Positions 12,490 through 25,216 of a stretch of DNA of 64,000 nt are shown one piece after another (the stretch's first letter is position 1; each line of letters begins with the position of its first letter). The notes below the pieces were generated by a model. The model made no database searches, was not told the origin of the DNA, and saw only the letters and a list, made by a program, of their open reading frames with translations. This DNA comes from Promerops cafer (Eukaryota > Chordata > Aves > Passeriformes > Nectariniidae): the NCBI GenBank assembly GCA_013398275.1, contig VZSE01005952.1, positions 1 to 64,000 of the forward strand, read 5' to 3'. Made by a program: the position numbers and the translations under genes.

Positions 12490-12527
12490 GAACATATTGC
12501 AATCAATGAACATATGAACATATTGCA
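12490..12527. repeat. 26-bp tandem duplication
   Basis: GAACATATTGCA occurs at 12490-12501 and again at 12516-12527. A partial GAACATAT lies between them. Confidence 0.7.
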
Positions 12528-15500
12528 CACTTGTTTTCTCTTTCATGTCCTCAGTTTCTGGAGAAGAGATATTTGAGGGCATTAAATAATGTCTGGCAGC
12601 TATTCTTTTTGATTAGCTATCAGGTTAATAATTACAGCCACTTTCAGGCAGCAGAGAGAGCAGATGCAGGAAGCTGCCATGGCGTTACTTCATCAATATA
12701 AAATGTGCTGCATGCAAAAGGTGTCATTCAGAGCAAGAAGATAAAACGATACAGTATACTCAGGGGTAAACATCATATCCCCTTTTCTGAGGCACTGCCT
12801 GGTTATGTTATTAAATAGTTATTGCTGTTGTCTCTTATAACAAAACAATCATAGCACAGTGTTTCTGCAGCAGCAGCTCAAAGACAGGTGGGGAGCTCCC
12901 AACATGGGAGTGGGAGCTCGGTGGTGTCACAGCCAGGCAAAGGGGGTCCTCAAAGGCAGAGGAACTCATGGCACAAACACACACATGCAAGCTTTCACAG
13001 TGCTGAAAGGAATGGTGGAGAACTACAAGGAAATTCTATTCCAGGAACACAGATAATGACACAGATAAACCCAGAAAATCTAGTCGTGCCTCTCCACTAG
13101 TGGCTGGAGGAGGCCTAGACACATGCATGCCTCCAGAATCATGAGGGAAATCACTCTCAGCAGATCAGCCCTTGCTGCTTTAGTCCGTGTCAGGCAGCAC
13201 TGCTGGGAGCTGGCAGTTGCAGCTGCAGAGCTGCTGATTTGCCACACTAATGATTTGTCATGGTGTAGTAAGAACTTGTTAGTCTGCCCATTGCCATGAC
13301 AGGCCAACATTTCTATTTCTGTTTGCAGTGGCAGATGTAAATAACTACATAAATCACTTGTGCAGAGCCTAATTCAAGGCATGTTTTTCAACAACGTGAA
13401 CACAGTGCCCAGTAGTGGTCTATGAAGAGGAATGTTATTATATTTAACTGCAGGGTGTATCTTTTTTCCTTGATGTATACTGTAGCATGTAACTCCCATT
13501 AACTTTAAAAGGTTATAGACTCTAGGAACATCAAAGTAGAACATACCCTGAGAAAAAAAAGTCTGTCCTTGGATGCTCACACACAGCTGCTATCGACATT
13601 AATTTAAGAGTGCAGTTCTTAGCCCTAAGTGTGCCCCTTTCTAGTGGATATGGAACTGAGCTCAATTCTTATGGAAAAGTTTTACAGAATTTCCAGAAAA
13701 TAACAGCTCTTAAGAATATCTTTTAAACCAAACTATTTAGAACCAAAACGTCATTAGACAATGAGATACTTATTGTATGTGCAAAACTCATTTCAAAATA
13801 AGCAACAGCAAGTATCTCACCCTGCTTTGTTTGTAGATCTTACCTGTCTCATATCTTGAACTGCATAGTCTCACTCTTGCAGATAGAATTCTTTTCCAGA
13901 TGATATCAAGTGCCAGATGAACCCAACTTTTCCACTCATTGCTTGCCTGGACATCCAAGCATTGTGGACACACAGATGAGGAATGATTTTTAACCTAGAT
14001 TTTGCTGCATAATTATTATCAATAGCCATCAATGTCTACTCTTTATGGAAGCAAAAACTTCACACTGATCTCAGTGTAACTTCTCTGTCATAATTCAAGT
14101 TTTCCTGAGAAAAAGTAACATTTCTCCACACAAATATTAAAAATTGAATTTTCTCCTATACCTCCAGTATTTAGATGTTCATACCTAGTTACCTGTTTGA
14201 GTGTCCCATGGAGGGGGCTCTGCCTTTATAGGTGATTAGGCTAAGAGCTCTCTTACCTGCCTTCCAACTCAAATTCTCAGCTTGCATGGGGTGAAGTAGG
14301 GGTGAAGGATACGTGTGCAGCAGGCTGAGAACATACAGCTTTTAGTATCAAATGTATGGGGTGCTGGACCTTAGAAACAGCCTGCCATGATTTACCACAA
14401 CAAGCCAAACCTGCTACAGGTCAGGATGCAAAAGGGTTCACTGAAGCAGAGGAGATCTGGAAGGTCAGAACAGGAAAGGATTTAGCAGAACTTTTAGTAT
14501 TCTCCTGTGCAAACATGGAAACACAGTGTGGGCCAGACTGTGCATTCCTTGGTGTATCTTCAAAGCAGTATGACACATACACACAAAAAAAATCATAAGT
14601 GATATTGCTAATTATTTTCTTCACTCTGCAGTGTGACATTACCTACCTCTCCTAAAACTCAGAATCTCTTTGCTGCATTTTTTGTAGCATGACAGTGTGG
14701 AAGAAAGCATAAATAAATAATAAAGTGACCTGTAGGCTAATATGCTCCCTAGTTCAGAAGTATTTTCAAGTATATATTTTAGGATGACATGCCATTAAAA
14801 TAAAAAATTAATAAACAGAAGCAAAAAAAAGCAACATATTTCATTTCACATTAAGTACATCTAGGTAACTTGTCACTTTGCCACACCTTATCAGAAGATG
14901 ACACAGAGAACAGGCTCCAGGACCAAAGGACAGCAGCTGTGCTGTAAGTCACCTTGAATTTGAGCACTGGATCTGCTGTGCCAGAGCACAAGCCCCACAT
15001 ATCCTGTCCAATATTCTGTCCTTGAAAATGACCAGCATCTGTAGAAAGTGCAAGAAAAGAATGTAAGGGAATATTATGGGATGGCTTCTTTAGATGTGAG
15101 GAACTGCTCAATTAAATAAAATAGAGCACATAGCACCAAGGTTTCTAGCCTTTACTCTTCTTTATTCTATCTTAAATATAACCATATCATTCCTTCACAG
15201 TGTTTTCGGGTTAAAAAATCCTTACTACAGCAACAAACATTTTGCTACTGTTTTTATTTGCTATTAAAGAGCAATAATACTGCCACAGAGGCAAGGAGCA
15301 CAGGTTTTATTTTTGTGTTTGAGAGGTGGCAGAAAGCACCTGCCAACAGAAGACACTGTCAGAAAATCAGAATAATGCTATGGCTGCAAGACAGATCTGG
15401 AGTTACAGAAGGTGACACAGATTAGGGTATGAAAGGAGGCATTTAGCAAGCAGCAGCTGCTCCTTGTGGGCTGGCACTGGAAGTGGAATTGATTACCTTG

Positions 15501-15870
15501 TGTGTTTTGCCTGCAGGTGCTGTGTGAGGGAAATTCGTCGAGGAAAGCCCCCTGTGCTATCATATCTTTATGTTTTCCCTGCAGTGACTTCCTGCCTAGA
15601 CCAGCTCTAACAGGTGAAAACCGATACTGTTATGACACTGAAAGTTTGTGGAGACAACCATCAGCAACAAGAACCTGAACTGCTCCCAGTGAGTGGTGTG
15701 AAATACTGCCTGCTAAAAGTATTCCTCCTGGCTTCTGGCCATGTTTCTGTGGTCTTGTTTACCCCAGTCATTTTACTAAAACCTGGCTGAATCTCATCTA
15801 CATCTCTAGATCTCTTTGTACTTGTTTTTTACATCTTTTCTATGACACTGCAAAAGCTCTGCAAGGCTTT

Positions 15871-15928
15871 TTCCTGGTACTTGAATCTATTTTTTTTGAA
15901 TCTATTATTTTCCCTGGTACTTGAATCT
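15871..15928. repeat. About 40-bp tandem duplication
   Basis: CCTGGTACTTGAATCT occurs twice, 40 bases apart, starting at 15873 and 15913. TTGAATCTAT is also repeated inside the first unit at about 15881 and 15896. Both units are followed by T runs, which suggests slippage. Confidence 0.7.
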
Positions 15929-16116
15929 TTTTTTTGCTTTTGAGAAGTAACTGAATTTTTGAAAGTTTTCCTAGCAAAAAAAAGACAGCACTGTGTACAA
16001 GTCAAATGTACTTTTCTGGCCACATTCAGCATGAGCAGGGAGTCACCATTCTGCTCCAAATTCAACAATCTCCTTCCAATGTCCTGTTAAAATCACTGAT
16101 GGTTTAAGTTTCTTGT

Positions 16117-16143
16117 CATTGAAATATTTGGAATATTTCAATG
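16117..16143. other. Perfect 12-bp hairpin
   Basis: Arms 16117-16128 and 16132-16143 are exactly complementary around a 3-base TGG loop. The stem is A/T-rich (AAATATT core). No U tract follows and no gene is adjacent, so no terminator-type role is implied. Confidence 0.75.
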
Positions 16144-17207
16144 CTTATCTCCTTCTACTCCAGAGTATTGAAAAACTTGTAACAGTAGTGTTTTGGGTTT
16201 TTCCCCCCACAGAATCAGACTAATATAGAGCTGCTAGAAAGAGGAAGAGTAATTGATAATGAGCAGGAAGTCATGATAAATTTTTCAGCAGCCTCTGGAT
16301 AGCACATAAAGCTAGGAAACCAGCAATAGGAGAGATGAATTTCAAAATCCAGAGACTTAAAAATAGTAAAACAGGTGTTCTGCTAAAACTTTAACATCAG
16401 CACACTTGATGATACTCAATATTGTTATATTTCTGTCATATCTACTAAAATGCTCAAAGACAGCTATGAGATAATTTCAACATTTTTCCATGAAAAGTGA
16501 TCCAGTAAGCAAATATTCTAATTTTCCCAAAGGAAATATGGCACTGTAGATTGAGCTTCTCAACATGTTATTGCAATACTGACCAGAGGAGTAAAAGCCA
16601 AACGAGTGAGCAGATTTCCCAGCTCTTTGAGCACCCAGTGCTAACACTGAACAGCCCTAAAAGATATGCCAACTTCAGAAGTTTAATGCACATTTTCAAA
16701 ATGCAGAGAACAATTCAGACAGAGCTCTCCAGGGGCTACTTTTGTGTTTGTAAGTATCCAGCTGAATTTCTAAATGGGAAGAATAGAAGCTTACATTTGG
16801 CAGACAGGTTCTCAAGAGCAGGAGCACTTCTAAGCTCCATCTCAGTGATTTAGCTGGAAACTTTATGGAACTAGAGAAACCTGCTAGGATGGTTTTACTG
16901 CCCAGTTTAATGGAATCAAAATTCCATCACTTCATATTTACTCTAAGACAAATAGCTTTAAATACACTTAGCATGTTTAAAGCATCTAAGAGTTTTAATA
17001 TTAGTCCTCTTACTTTTCTTCCTTTAAAAGAAGCATGTTCTATACTTCCAAGAGAAAGTTTTAGTTGTAGAAAGTCACGTTAATCACTGTACTGATTTAT
17101 TCCTGTGCTGTGAGAGATGAGCTCTCTAAGTTTTTCCTAGCTTTTGCTAGATTAAAATCAATCTTAGAAAACGTTCATTAATATTTATTTAACAGAAAAC
17201 ACGTGTG

Positions 17208-17223
17208 GAAAAAAAAAAAAAAA
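17208..17223 (+). repeat. Poly(A) run
   Basis: About 15 consecutive A followed by CAAACAG. It might be the tail of a decayed retroposon, but no body is recognised upstream. Confidence 0.6.
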
Positions 17224-18383
17224 CAAACAGGCTATAGGATTATAGAGAAGGTTATTTTATTTTTTTTCCCCTAAGTCTTGGGCCTATTGGTTTATAGGTT
17301 ATGGAGAGGATGTGGAGTGCCATTGTAGCACTGTTTCCTACAGAAAACTGGATACTAACAATGTTTTATTGATGGAATGGCAGTGCAATATCCCTGCATT
17401 TGTTTGTTTTCTCATGCATAGAAAGCATGCTGCTTACATCATCAAAACAAACTCTCATAGAAATTTTATAAGCCAAGAAAGCACAGATGGTTGAAGGCAT
17501 ATGTGAGATCACTATTATAGTTTATTTGCTTAGGAAGACTTTCTCTGCTCAGGTCCTCAAAACTTTCTGTTAGATCTCAAAATGAGCAGGTGAAGCAAAT
17601 TATGTAGCATATCTGCATAAATGACTTTTCATTCCCCTAGCAGGCCTTTCCCAACAAAAATGCAATTAGAATGCTTTATAATAATGAAAGTATCCATTAT
17701 TTATTACTGTTTCTTCTAGTTTTCTCTTTAGTATACTTTTATTTTAATAGGCAAGGCCAAAGTACAAATCACTAAGTCAGTTTATGTTAAAACTCCCTGT
17801 GTTAGATAAGGACGGACGGGTCACTTGTTTTAAAGATTCTGCAGCTTTTCACATTAAAAAAAAATTTCTGTGAATGTTTTTTTTTTTACTCTGTGTGCTA
17901 TTTCATAGGTTAAAGAGGCAATTTTAAAAAGAAGCTTTTGCTTTCCCATTTAGAATTGTTCTTGCATCTTAGTTCCTATGGATTCAGGCAAACCTAGGAT
18001 ACCTAGTATCAGTTTGGGTGCCAGAGTTGATCCACCAAATTTGTGATTTTACATCTATTATCTAGCAAGCTGCAAACCATTGTTAAAAGCTCATGGTGGC
18101 TTGAATTTAGGCAAAACAATATTTTATTTTCAGCTGTATAGGTCTTTAAGGCTGTGATGTCTGACTTACACTTTGACACATATTTTCTCACACCAGTAGT
18201 CCATGGAAAGTCTCTGAGTCACTTTTTCAGCCAGGAGTCTTCGTGGGACACTGCAATTCCTCATTGTTACTATGCAACTGCCAACACCAATAGACTTGGG
18301 ATAAAATCTCATAAAAGATTTTTTTTCAGGCAACCTTTCAGGAACCTTAGAGCCTTTATAAAATTTAATCAAGCATTTTATTA

Positions 18384-18433
18384 CGCAAGGTGCCATCCAA
18401 AGCGACGCGGCGCGATGCTGTAGCGCAGGTGCG
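18384..18433. other. Isolated CpG-dense patch
   Basis: Eight CG dinucleotides fall in about 50 bases, including GCGACGCGGCGCGATG near 18402-18417, while several kilobases on both sides are almost CpG-free. Stop-free frames cross it on both strands (18154-18423 plus, 18166-18516 minus), but I recognise neither peptide. It is far too short for a promoter CpG island. Confidence 0.6.
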
Positions 18434-19440
18434 TTACCACTTCCTCTCAGCTTGAGAGTGCATGAAAGAAACTCCAAACAGTGACCAGGCTTCAAACATC
18501 TGAATAGAAACATCACTTACACATTAAGATGGGAAGGCCCCAGCAGTCCCTCTGTGCACACAGGCACACACACTGCATGAAGCAGTGGGCTGGAAGACAC
18601 CGAGCCCATTGAATAATGATTGTCGTTCCTGCCTCCCACAGCCATAGAATCCAGAATTCGTCTTTCTGCCTAGCAAAGGCAGCTGTGCACACCAACAGCT
18701 ACAACATGCAGGGTGGGGGAATGTTTCTCTCACCAGAAACCTTAACAGGTCAAATGAAAAGGTCTTGAGACACTGATTAAGCCTGTGAATTAGATGTGAA
18801 TCTAGCAAAGTTTAGCCTGGGCTCTAGGAAGCATTTCTTTCCTGAGAGGTTGGTCAGGCACTGGCACACTTAATTGCAGTTTTGTAGTTTTAGATAATTT
18901 CAGTTCTGATCAATGAAAGGCATGATTTGTCTACTTAGCCATTGCCATTCAGCACAGTCACAAATATATTCATCATATGTATTGTACTTATTAAAAATCA
19001 TTCACATATTTTATATGGTCAAAATACCATATAACAGATACATGAGAACATCACAATATTTCTTTCAGATGATTTCTCATCAAAAGAAGTTTGAACCGTA
19101 TAACTGATTACTGAGACTTGATTCTTGACTCTAAAGGAACACAAGGGCACATGAATATTTGCCTGAAATTTTGATGGGCTGAGGTACATCAGTACTGTTA
19201 GATTTAAGTATCTTAAAACCAATCGTGGTTAGAGTGACCATACTAGTCCATCCCTAATTTGCTTCTAATTATGTCTCATACATCTGTCATCATTCAAGTT
19301 GCACTTTTAAGCTGTAGAAATACTATGGAATTCACATGTCCTTTGATGTGCATATTTCTGCTAAAAAGCTATACTAAATTCTGCTTGAAAATAGTTGTTG
19401 GTAAGAGTTGTACACCAAACCAATATAATAATTTCATAAT

Positions 19441-19485
19441 GGCCACTCTGAGGTTATGTTCAAAAATGGGCCACTCTGAGGTTAC
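19441..19485. repeat. 28-bp tandem duplication
   Basis: GGCCACTCTGAGGTTA occurs at 19441-19456 and again at 19469-19484, a period of 28 bases. The A-rich spacer also recurs after the second copy. Confidence 0.8.
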
Positions 19486-19776
19486 AGTAAAAAATGCTCT
19501 GTTTATATATATTAGTGCACAGAACATTTGCAGCAGAGAAACTGTGGAAGTACTGGTTCCTTTCGAGACAAGATAAAAATCAATATTTCATTAAGTGTTT
19601 GACTCTGCTTTATGTATTTCTTTCTACATTTTCATAGGAAAATAACCATGTTAAAACAAAAAAAAAATAAGAAAGAGCTGTTGGGGGATATTATTAAATT
19701 AAATAATCAACACTTAATCCAGTATTTCTAATTTTCCAGCTATGAAGCACTCCAAACTGAAAAACATGTAGTCTCA

Positions 19777-19809
19777 GGAAGGAGGGAAGGACGGAAGGAA
19801 GGACGGACC
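19777..19809. repeat. GGAAGGAC-type tetranucleotide repeat
   Basis: Four-base GGAA, GGAC and GGAG units run for about 33 bases, with GGACGGAAGGAAGGACGGAC at the right end. The strand is almost pure purine, apart from the C in GGAC. Confidence 0.8.
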
Positions 19810-22800
19810 CAAATTAATTGATAAATACAGCTAAAAATGAATTTCCTATGTTAAGAAGTTGAATGTTTTAAACCAGCTTGAAAAGGCTGATCAAAAATAT
19901 CTACAATGGAGAAATGCCTTCTCTTTAAATACAGACCACTTGAAAGAGACTCAGTGAGGTGAGTGTCTCAGTGAGGACTGAGACACTAGGGTAAGAAACT
20001 GCAGATTTATTAAATTTAATGTTTTGCTCCTGAATTTCTTGATTAGAAGCAAAAATGAAATGCACCAGGGACCGTATTTCTTCACGGGATAAAGCTGAAA
20101 TTTGGAAACGTTTCAGGTACAAGTACAGGTCTGTGAATTTTATTTATAATAGGTAAGAGGAGGCTGACAATGAATTTTGCCCAACAGAGTATTGAATTTA
20201 CATGGACTATATTTCAAAATACATAGTTAAAAAATTTCTTATGATGGTTAAAACTGTATTTAACTTGCTTTTCTCAATTCTTCTTTCTCAAGGTCATTTA
20301 CACTCACAGACATACCCATACATGCACATTTTGTTGCTTAAAGCTAATTTACTTTTGTTGATTATTCAGCAGTAGCATGAATTGTGTTGATTATTCTCCC
20401 AGTAGCATAATTACAATGAATTAATAGCACTGTTCACTGTTATTTTTATTGGAAAAAATGACTTTCAACTATTATGTCTCAGCTGGAGCAATCATACAAT
20501 ATCTTAGGTTATCTGGTTCATGCCACATCTTAAAAATAACTTGAGTGCCAACCTTAATTGGATGAATATTGTAGGATATATTAAGAGAACATAATGAAAC
20601 ACTTTATTTCATTAGACATTTCCCAATATGGGTTTAATTAAACTCCCTTTTTCGTTGTTGTTGTTACTTCTGATCAAGTTTTATGAATCAATCTTGAAGA
20701 AAACTAAAGAGGAGACATTTTGTGTCCTAGAGGCCCAATACTGTATTTATTATTTGTGACACTTCTATGGTATTCTACCAGAAATTTTAGTGTGTAAGGA
20801 CAGAGGAATTATGCCTCGGCAAAGAAAAGATAAAGATAAATCAATTTACCTCTCCTGGGGACCAAATAACAAAGACTGAGAATATATTGATTACTGGAGC
20901 ACAGAGCAAGGCTAAGCACGAGGAAGCCAGACACTGCTGTCCCCACCACAGGCTTCCAGGGTGAGGAGCTGCTCCTGGCTGTGTCCCACCTGCAGGGGAG
21001 GGGACAGAGCCCTGCACAGCCCTGGGTCCCACGGCCCTGCCCTCGGGTCAGGCTGGCTCACCCTTGGCTCCCAGCAACCCCAGGACTCGGGCAGATGATT
21101 AGGAGGAAAGGAGTGCTGTAAAAGAAGTCACAACAGCCCGTACATTCGTGGCGACTGGAGGGTATGTGGGTTTGATTTCTATGCTCTGCATGAAACAAAA
21201 TTTGCCCAGGTGACCCTTTGCCCATTAGAGGTAATGGCTCCTCTCTTGCTGGCTCCTGTGGCAATGTATTCTGTTTGTTGCCTGTCTCAAGAGTAACCGT
21301 GACAAAAGCCAGACAAAGGCAATCGACAACCAGGAACAAAGCAAAACAAGACAGCTTTCCTTTTCAGCAAAATAAAAACACAGATTGTTTTTCAGCTTAC
21401 TCTTGGGCTCTTCATTTTATAAAGTGATCGTAAGTTAAAAGACAGAGGAAAATTGCCCACAAATCCAACAAAATTTAGAATACGCAGCTACCAGCAATAC
21501 CAGGGGATTTCCAACCAATATATTAGCCAACAAATCAATAACAAGAGTAAATCCTTCTGCATTGAGGGCAATCAAATGCTCACTAACAGGTACTATCACC
21601 TACATTAATATAATCCACCAAGTGTCAAAGTTAATACCAAAGGAAGCTTATGCTTCACATGTGATAAGCTGAAGGATATTTCTTAATAATGGTTTAAATA
21701 AAAGGAAATTGCACAGAGATTTTGCATTAAATGATCCTGAACTGAAGTTTCTTCTTTCTGAAGATGCCATGTTTGCTTATCCCAGAGAACATCCTGGTCC
21801 ATCAGGACTGTTATGCTAAGCTTGAAATAAATTCACAATGCTTTTAATCGAGAGGCTTTCTAAAAGTGGCTTTCTTTCAGTGTCAGGAAGTTTAAAAATG
21901 CATTTTTTTCCTGGCCTGTGAAGGTCAGGAAACACATTGTAGTGTTTATTTCAACCTTACTTACTACCTATGCAACTTTCCAGCTGAGAGTTTAATACTG
22001 GTATGTCAACCAAACGCTTATCATTATCATTAATAATTTCTCATCTGGACTGTGATTACATAAGACTATAGTGGGAATTTAAATCTTTTAATCTGAAAGA
22101 TCCTGCTGGGGATATTTTGTGGTTTTGTTTCAGGGGAAGAGGTGTTTGTTGATTATTTACATCTGTGCATAGTCCAACTCCAGAATTTGGCCAGTCTATT
22201 TGCTTGTCCTGGTCAAGTTATTTTCAGGGTGTTCCTTCTTCCTAGGCTGTTCTTGTATGAAAAGGCACATAACAAATAAGTGATATGAAAGTAACCCTGA
22301 ATAGTCCCCTGCTGACTCAAATCAGTTGGAGGTAGGTAGGTGAATTTGCCTTTACCTTATCTGATTAATATTTTCTAGCAATTAAGGATGGGCTTGGAGG
22401 CGTTACCTTTTCAGAAGGAGCAGAGTTGCAGTTAAGCCATTTACTGGCTTTCTGGAAATTAAATTCCAGAGTTACTACAGGTCCTGGGAAAACATACTTG
22501 ATTTCTCCTTCTTTTACTGATTCATACTCAAAAAGATAAAATACATAATCTCCTCTGTTGCTCAGCAAAATGCACAGCAATGTGTTTTTGGGCTGGGCTA
22601 AGATCTATAAGTTAATGGTAACAAGTGACATTCATCCTGCATAGTCCACATCACCTGGTCTGAATTCAGAAGCCTGCAAAAAAACATTCAGGATTTTGCA
22701 GAGGCATGTGCAAAGCTGGCCACGTGCAAACTAATTTAATAAGCTAAGTGACAGAAAACACTGAAACATGAGACCTTGCAGTTTGCCAGGAGAAGCAGCA

Positions 22801-25160
22801 TTCTATGCCTAACTAGGTGTTATTGTTATGGTAGTAATGAGCAAGATCAGTATTTTGTAATTAACAGAAGAGAATTTCAGATGCCAGACTGATGAGTCAG
22901 AAGTTCAAAGAGTAGGTGTTTAAAGGATATTTATGATATAAAGCAGTAACAAGCTGTCTTTCACAAAATGGTTCACACCTAAATAATGGCACTCTAAAAA
23001 TTGGTGCAGGGCAGATGTTTTTTAACTAAACAATGCAAATTGAAAGGTGTTTCTCAGACACAGTCATGAAAAAAACTGCTCCTTTGCAGTAACACCTCTC
23101 TAGACAGAAAAAAATGAATTCTCATTGCAGAATTCAAAACAAATAAGATGGGGTGTTACACCTATATTAGTGAGGATGAGTAGCTTAAGAGAGAAAATAT
23201 GCTATTTAAGGAAGAAGACCAAATAAAGGTCATGCTGATTGCAAACTGAATGTACTTGTGTGTGGATTTCTAGCACCAATGAGGAAGAGAGAAAGCAAAA
23301 TGGCTAATTAAGAAATGATGAATGCTCTGCATCTGATTCCAAATGTCCTGAAAGCATACATCCATCAACATGTTTCAGATGAATATTTACACTGCTCTTC
23401 ATATTGTCACAAATCTGATGCCCAGGTGATTGACAAAGAGCTAATAAAGAAGTGCATGTAAAACCTTAATACAGGCCTATTAGCACTTCTGTGTGAGGTA
23501 CATTGAGTTCATGCTAGTTACTTTATATGATTAACCACAGAAATCTTTTGAGGGTATTTTATGGCCTGGTTCTGCAAGAGTTATCTATATGCCTCTGTCA
23601 AAAAATATGAGCAGTCTTCTATGCATCATTAGGGTTCACATACTTAAAATTAGCCATGTGAGATTTTTTTTTTTTCTTCGTAGGTTAGGGCTTTTGCAGA
23701 ACTAATGAAACACCAGATGGCTGGATGGCACTGAACTTTAGAAGATGAATAAAGAGTAATCGAGGAAATGATCATCTGGTAAACCACATTACATTCCCTA
23801 GGAAAATAACAGGAGTGAGGTTTTGGGGTTTTTTAAAGGAAAGTAAGCAGCTGACAGCAGAAACATGAGCAATAAACAGCAATGAATGAAATTATGATCC
23901 CAGACATATGTGTTGGAGCACAGGCTGACTGCAGTGGGGGGGGTCACAAATTTGTAACCCTGAGCAATTTTGGATCTTGTATCCAGTATCAGTAGACAGC
24001 AGATGCAATACCTCAGAAATCATACTTGAAAAATTTAACTCAGTTGGGTTAGAAACGAGCACTGTCCATGGATTTTAAATTGGCTGACAAGCTATAAAAG
24101 AAGGGCAATGATAGATGGTGAGACATTGAGCTTAGAGAAAAAAACCCAAGAAACAATGCTAATGTTTAAGCAGAGAACAATTTGACTGATGGGAACATCG
24201 ATGAGAATCATGTACTGTAGCTGAACATTGGCCAAGGGTGGCACGGTAACTATAACTATGTTGGGAGGGGAACTTCAGAAAGTAGTGCAATACAGAAATT
24301 AGAAATAATGGGACATAACAAAAGCAGATGAGAATAAAGGAAAGTGTCCTGACTGGAAACCATTTTTTAATTAGGAATCGTCTTCTGTAAGAAAATTGCT
24401 TGATCTATGGCTGGGTTTAAAAATTTTTGGATGCCAAGAAACTTTGTGGGCCCTCTCCACTTGTAGATGGAGAAGCTGAGCCAGAGAAGCCTCATTTCCT
24501 GCTATGATATGACAGCACGTTAACTGGTTGCTTTTTGTGTGTATAGTATTAAATTTATCTCTATTCTAGAATTATTAGTCCTTCATCTGTGTGCTTCCAT
24601 TATGTTACTGCCATGTGAGCAAGTGAAGAAATTTAGCTTTGTGCCGTCCATCACCCATGTTCTCCCATGTGGCCATCCACTGTTTTCTGTCTTCCTGAGG
24701 AAAAACCAGGGCTGGCTGCAGTGCAAAGGAGCCATCTGTATCCACAAAGAAGCAGGATTAAATTCTGTAATGCAGATCAAGCACAGAATGAGTATGCATT
24801 GATTAGTCATGTGCATGTCCTCTACACCCTGTCTCCTATTTGTCCTGTTATTATGTTTTTGGCTTAAAAACGAGTTCTCAAAGAAGAAGCTCTTATTAAA
24901 CCTTCCATAAAACACCAATGAACAGTTTTGTGTTGCAAAGAACTACAGTAAGACAGCCTTGGTTTCTGATGTTCCCATTCAATGATCTGGCAGGGCTTTC
25001 ATAAACAAAGGACTTTTCCAAACATGCAAGGTAGCTATGATTCAAGCCTACAAGTGCTGTCAAGGTGACAGGTATCTGGTGGAACCCAGAATCACTACAA
25101 CTTTTGCAATTTAAAAATCTGGGGTAAAAACTAATCAATAAACTGACTGAAGTTATTTGT

Positions 25161-25216
25161 AAGAAAGAAGAAAGAAAGGAAGAAAGGAAGAAAGGAAGAA
25201 AGGAAGAAAGGAAAAG
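25161..25216. repeat. Pure purine (AAAGGAAG)n microsatellite
   Basis: Fifty-six bases contain only A and G, mostly AAGG/GAAA tetranucleotides. Homopurine mirror repeats like this can form triplex DNA and are length-variable. Confidence 0.9.

Larger units (their letters stand above)
6769..18383. other. Intergenic, no gene recognised
   Basis: This is A/T-rich non-coding DNA. ORFs of up to 158 codons (11462-11938, minus) are single, unsupported and unlike any known family. A G/C-richer patch at about 9720-9880 is CpG-poor. Small repeats are listed separately: TA/CA microsatellite (7149-7250), short tandem duplications (12039-12069, 12490-12527, 15871-15928), a hairpin (16117-16143) and poly-A (17208-17223). 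I see no tRNA, rRNA or snRNA. Confidence 0.6.
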
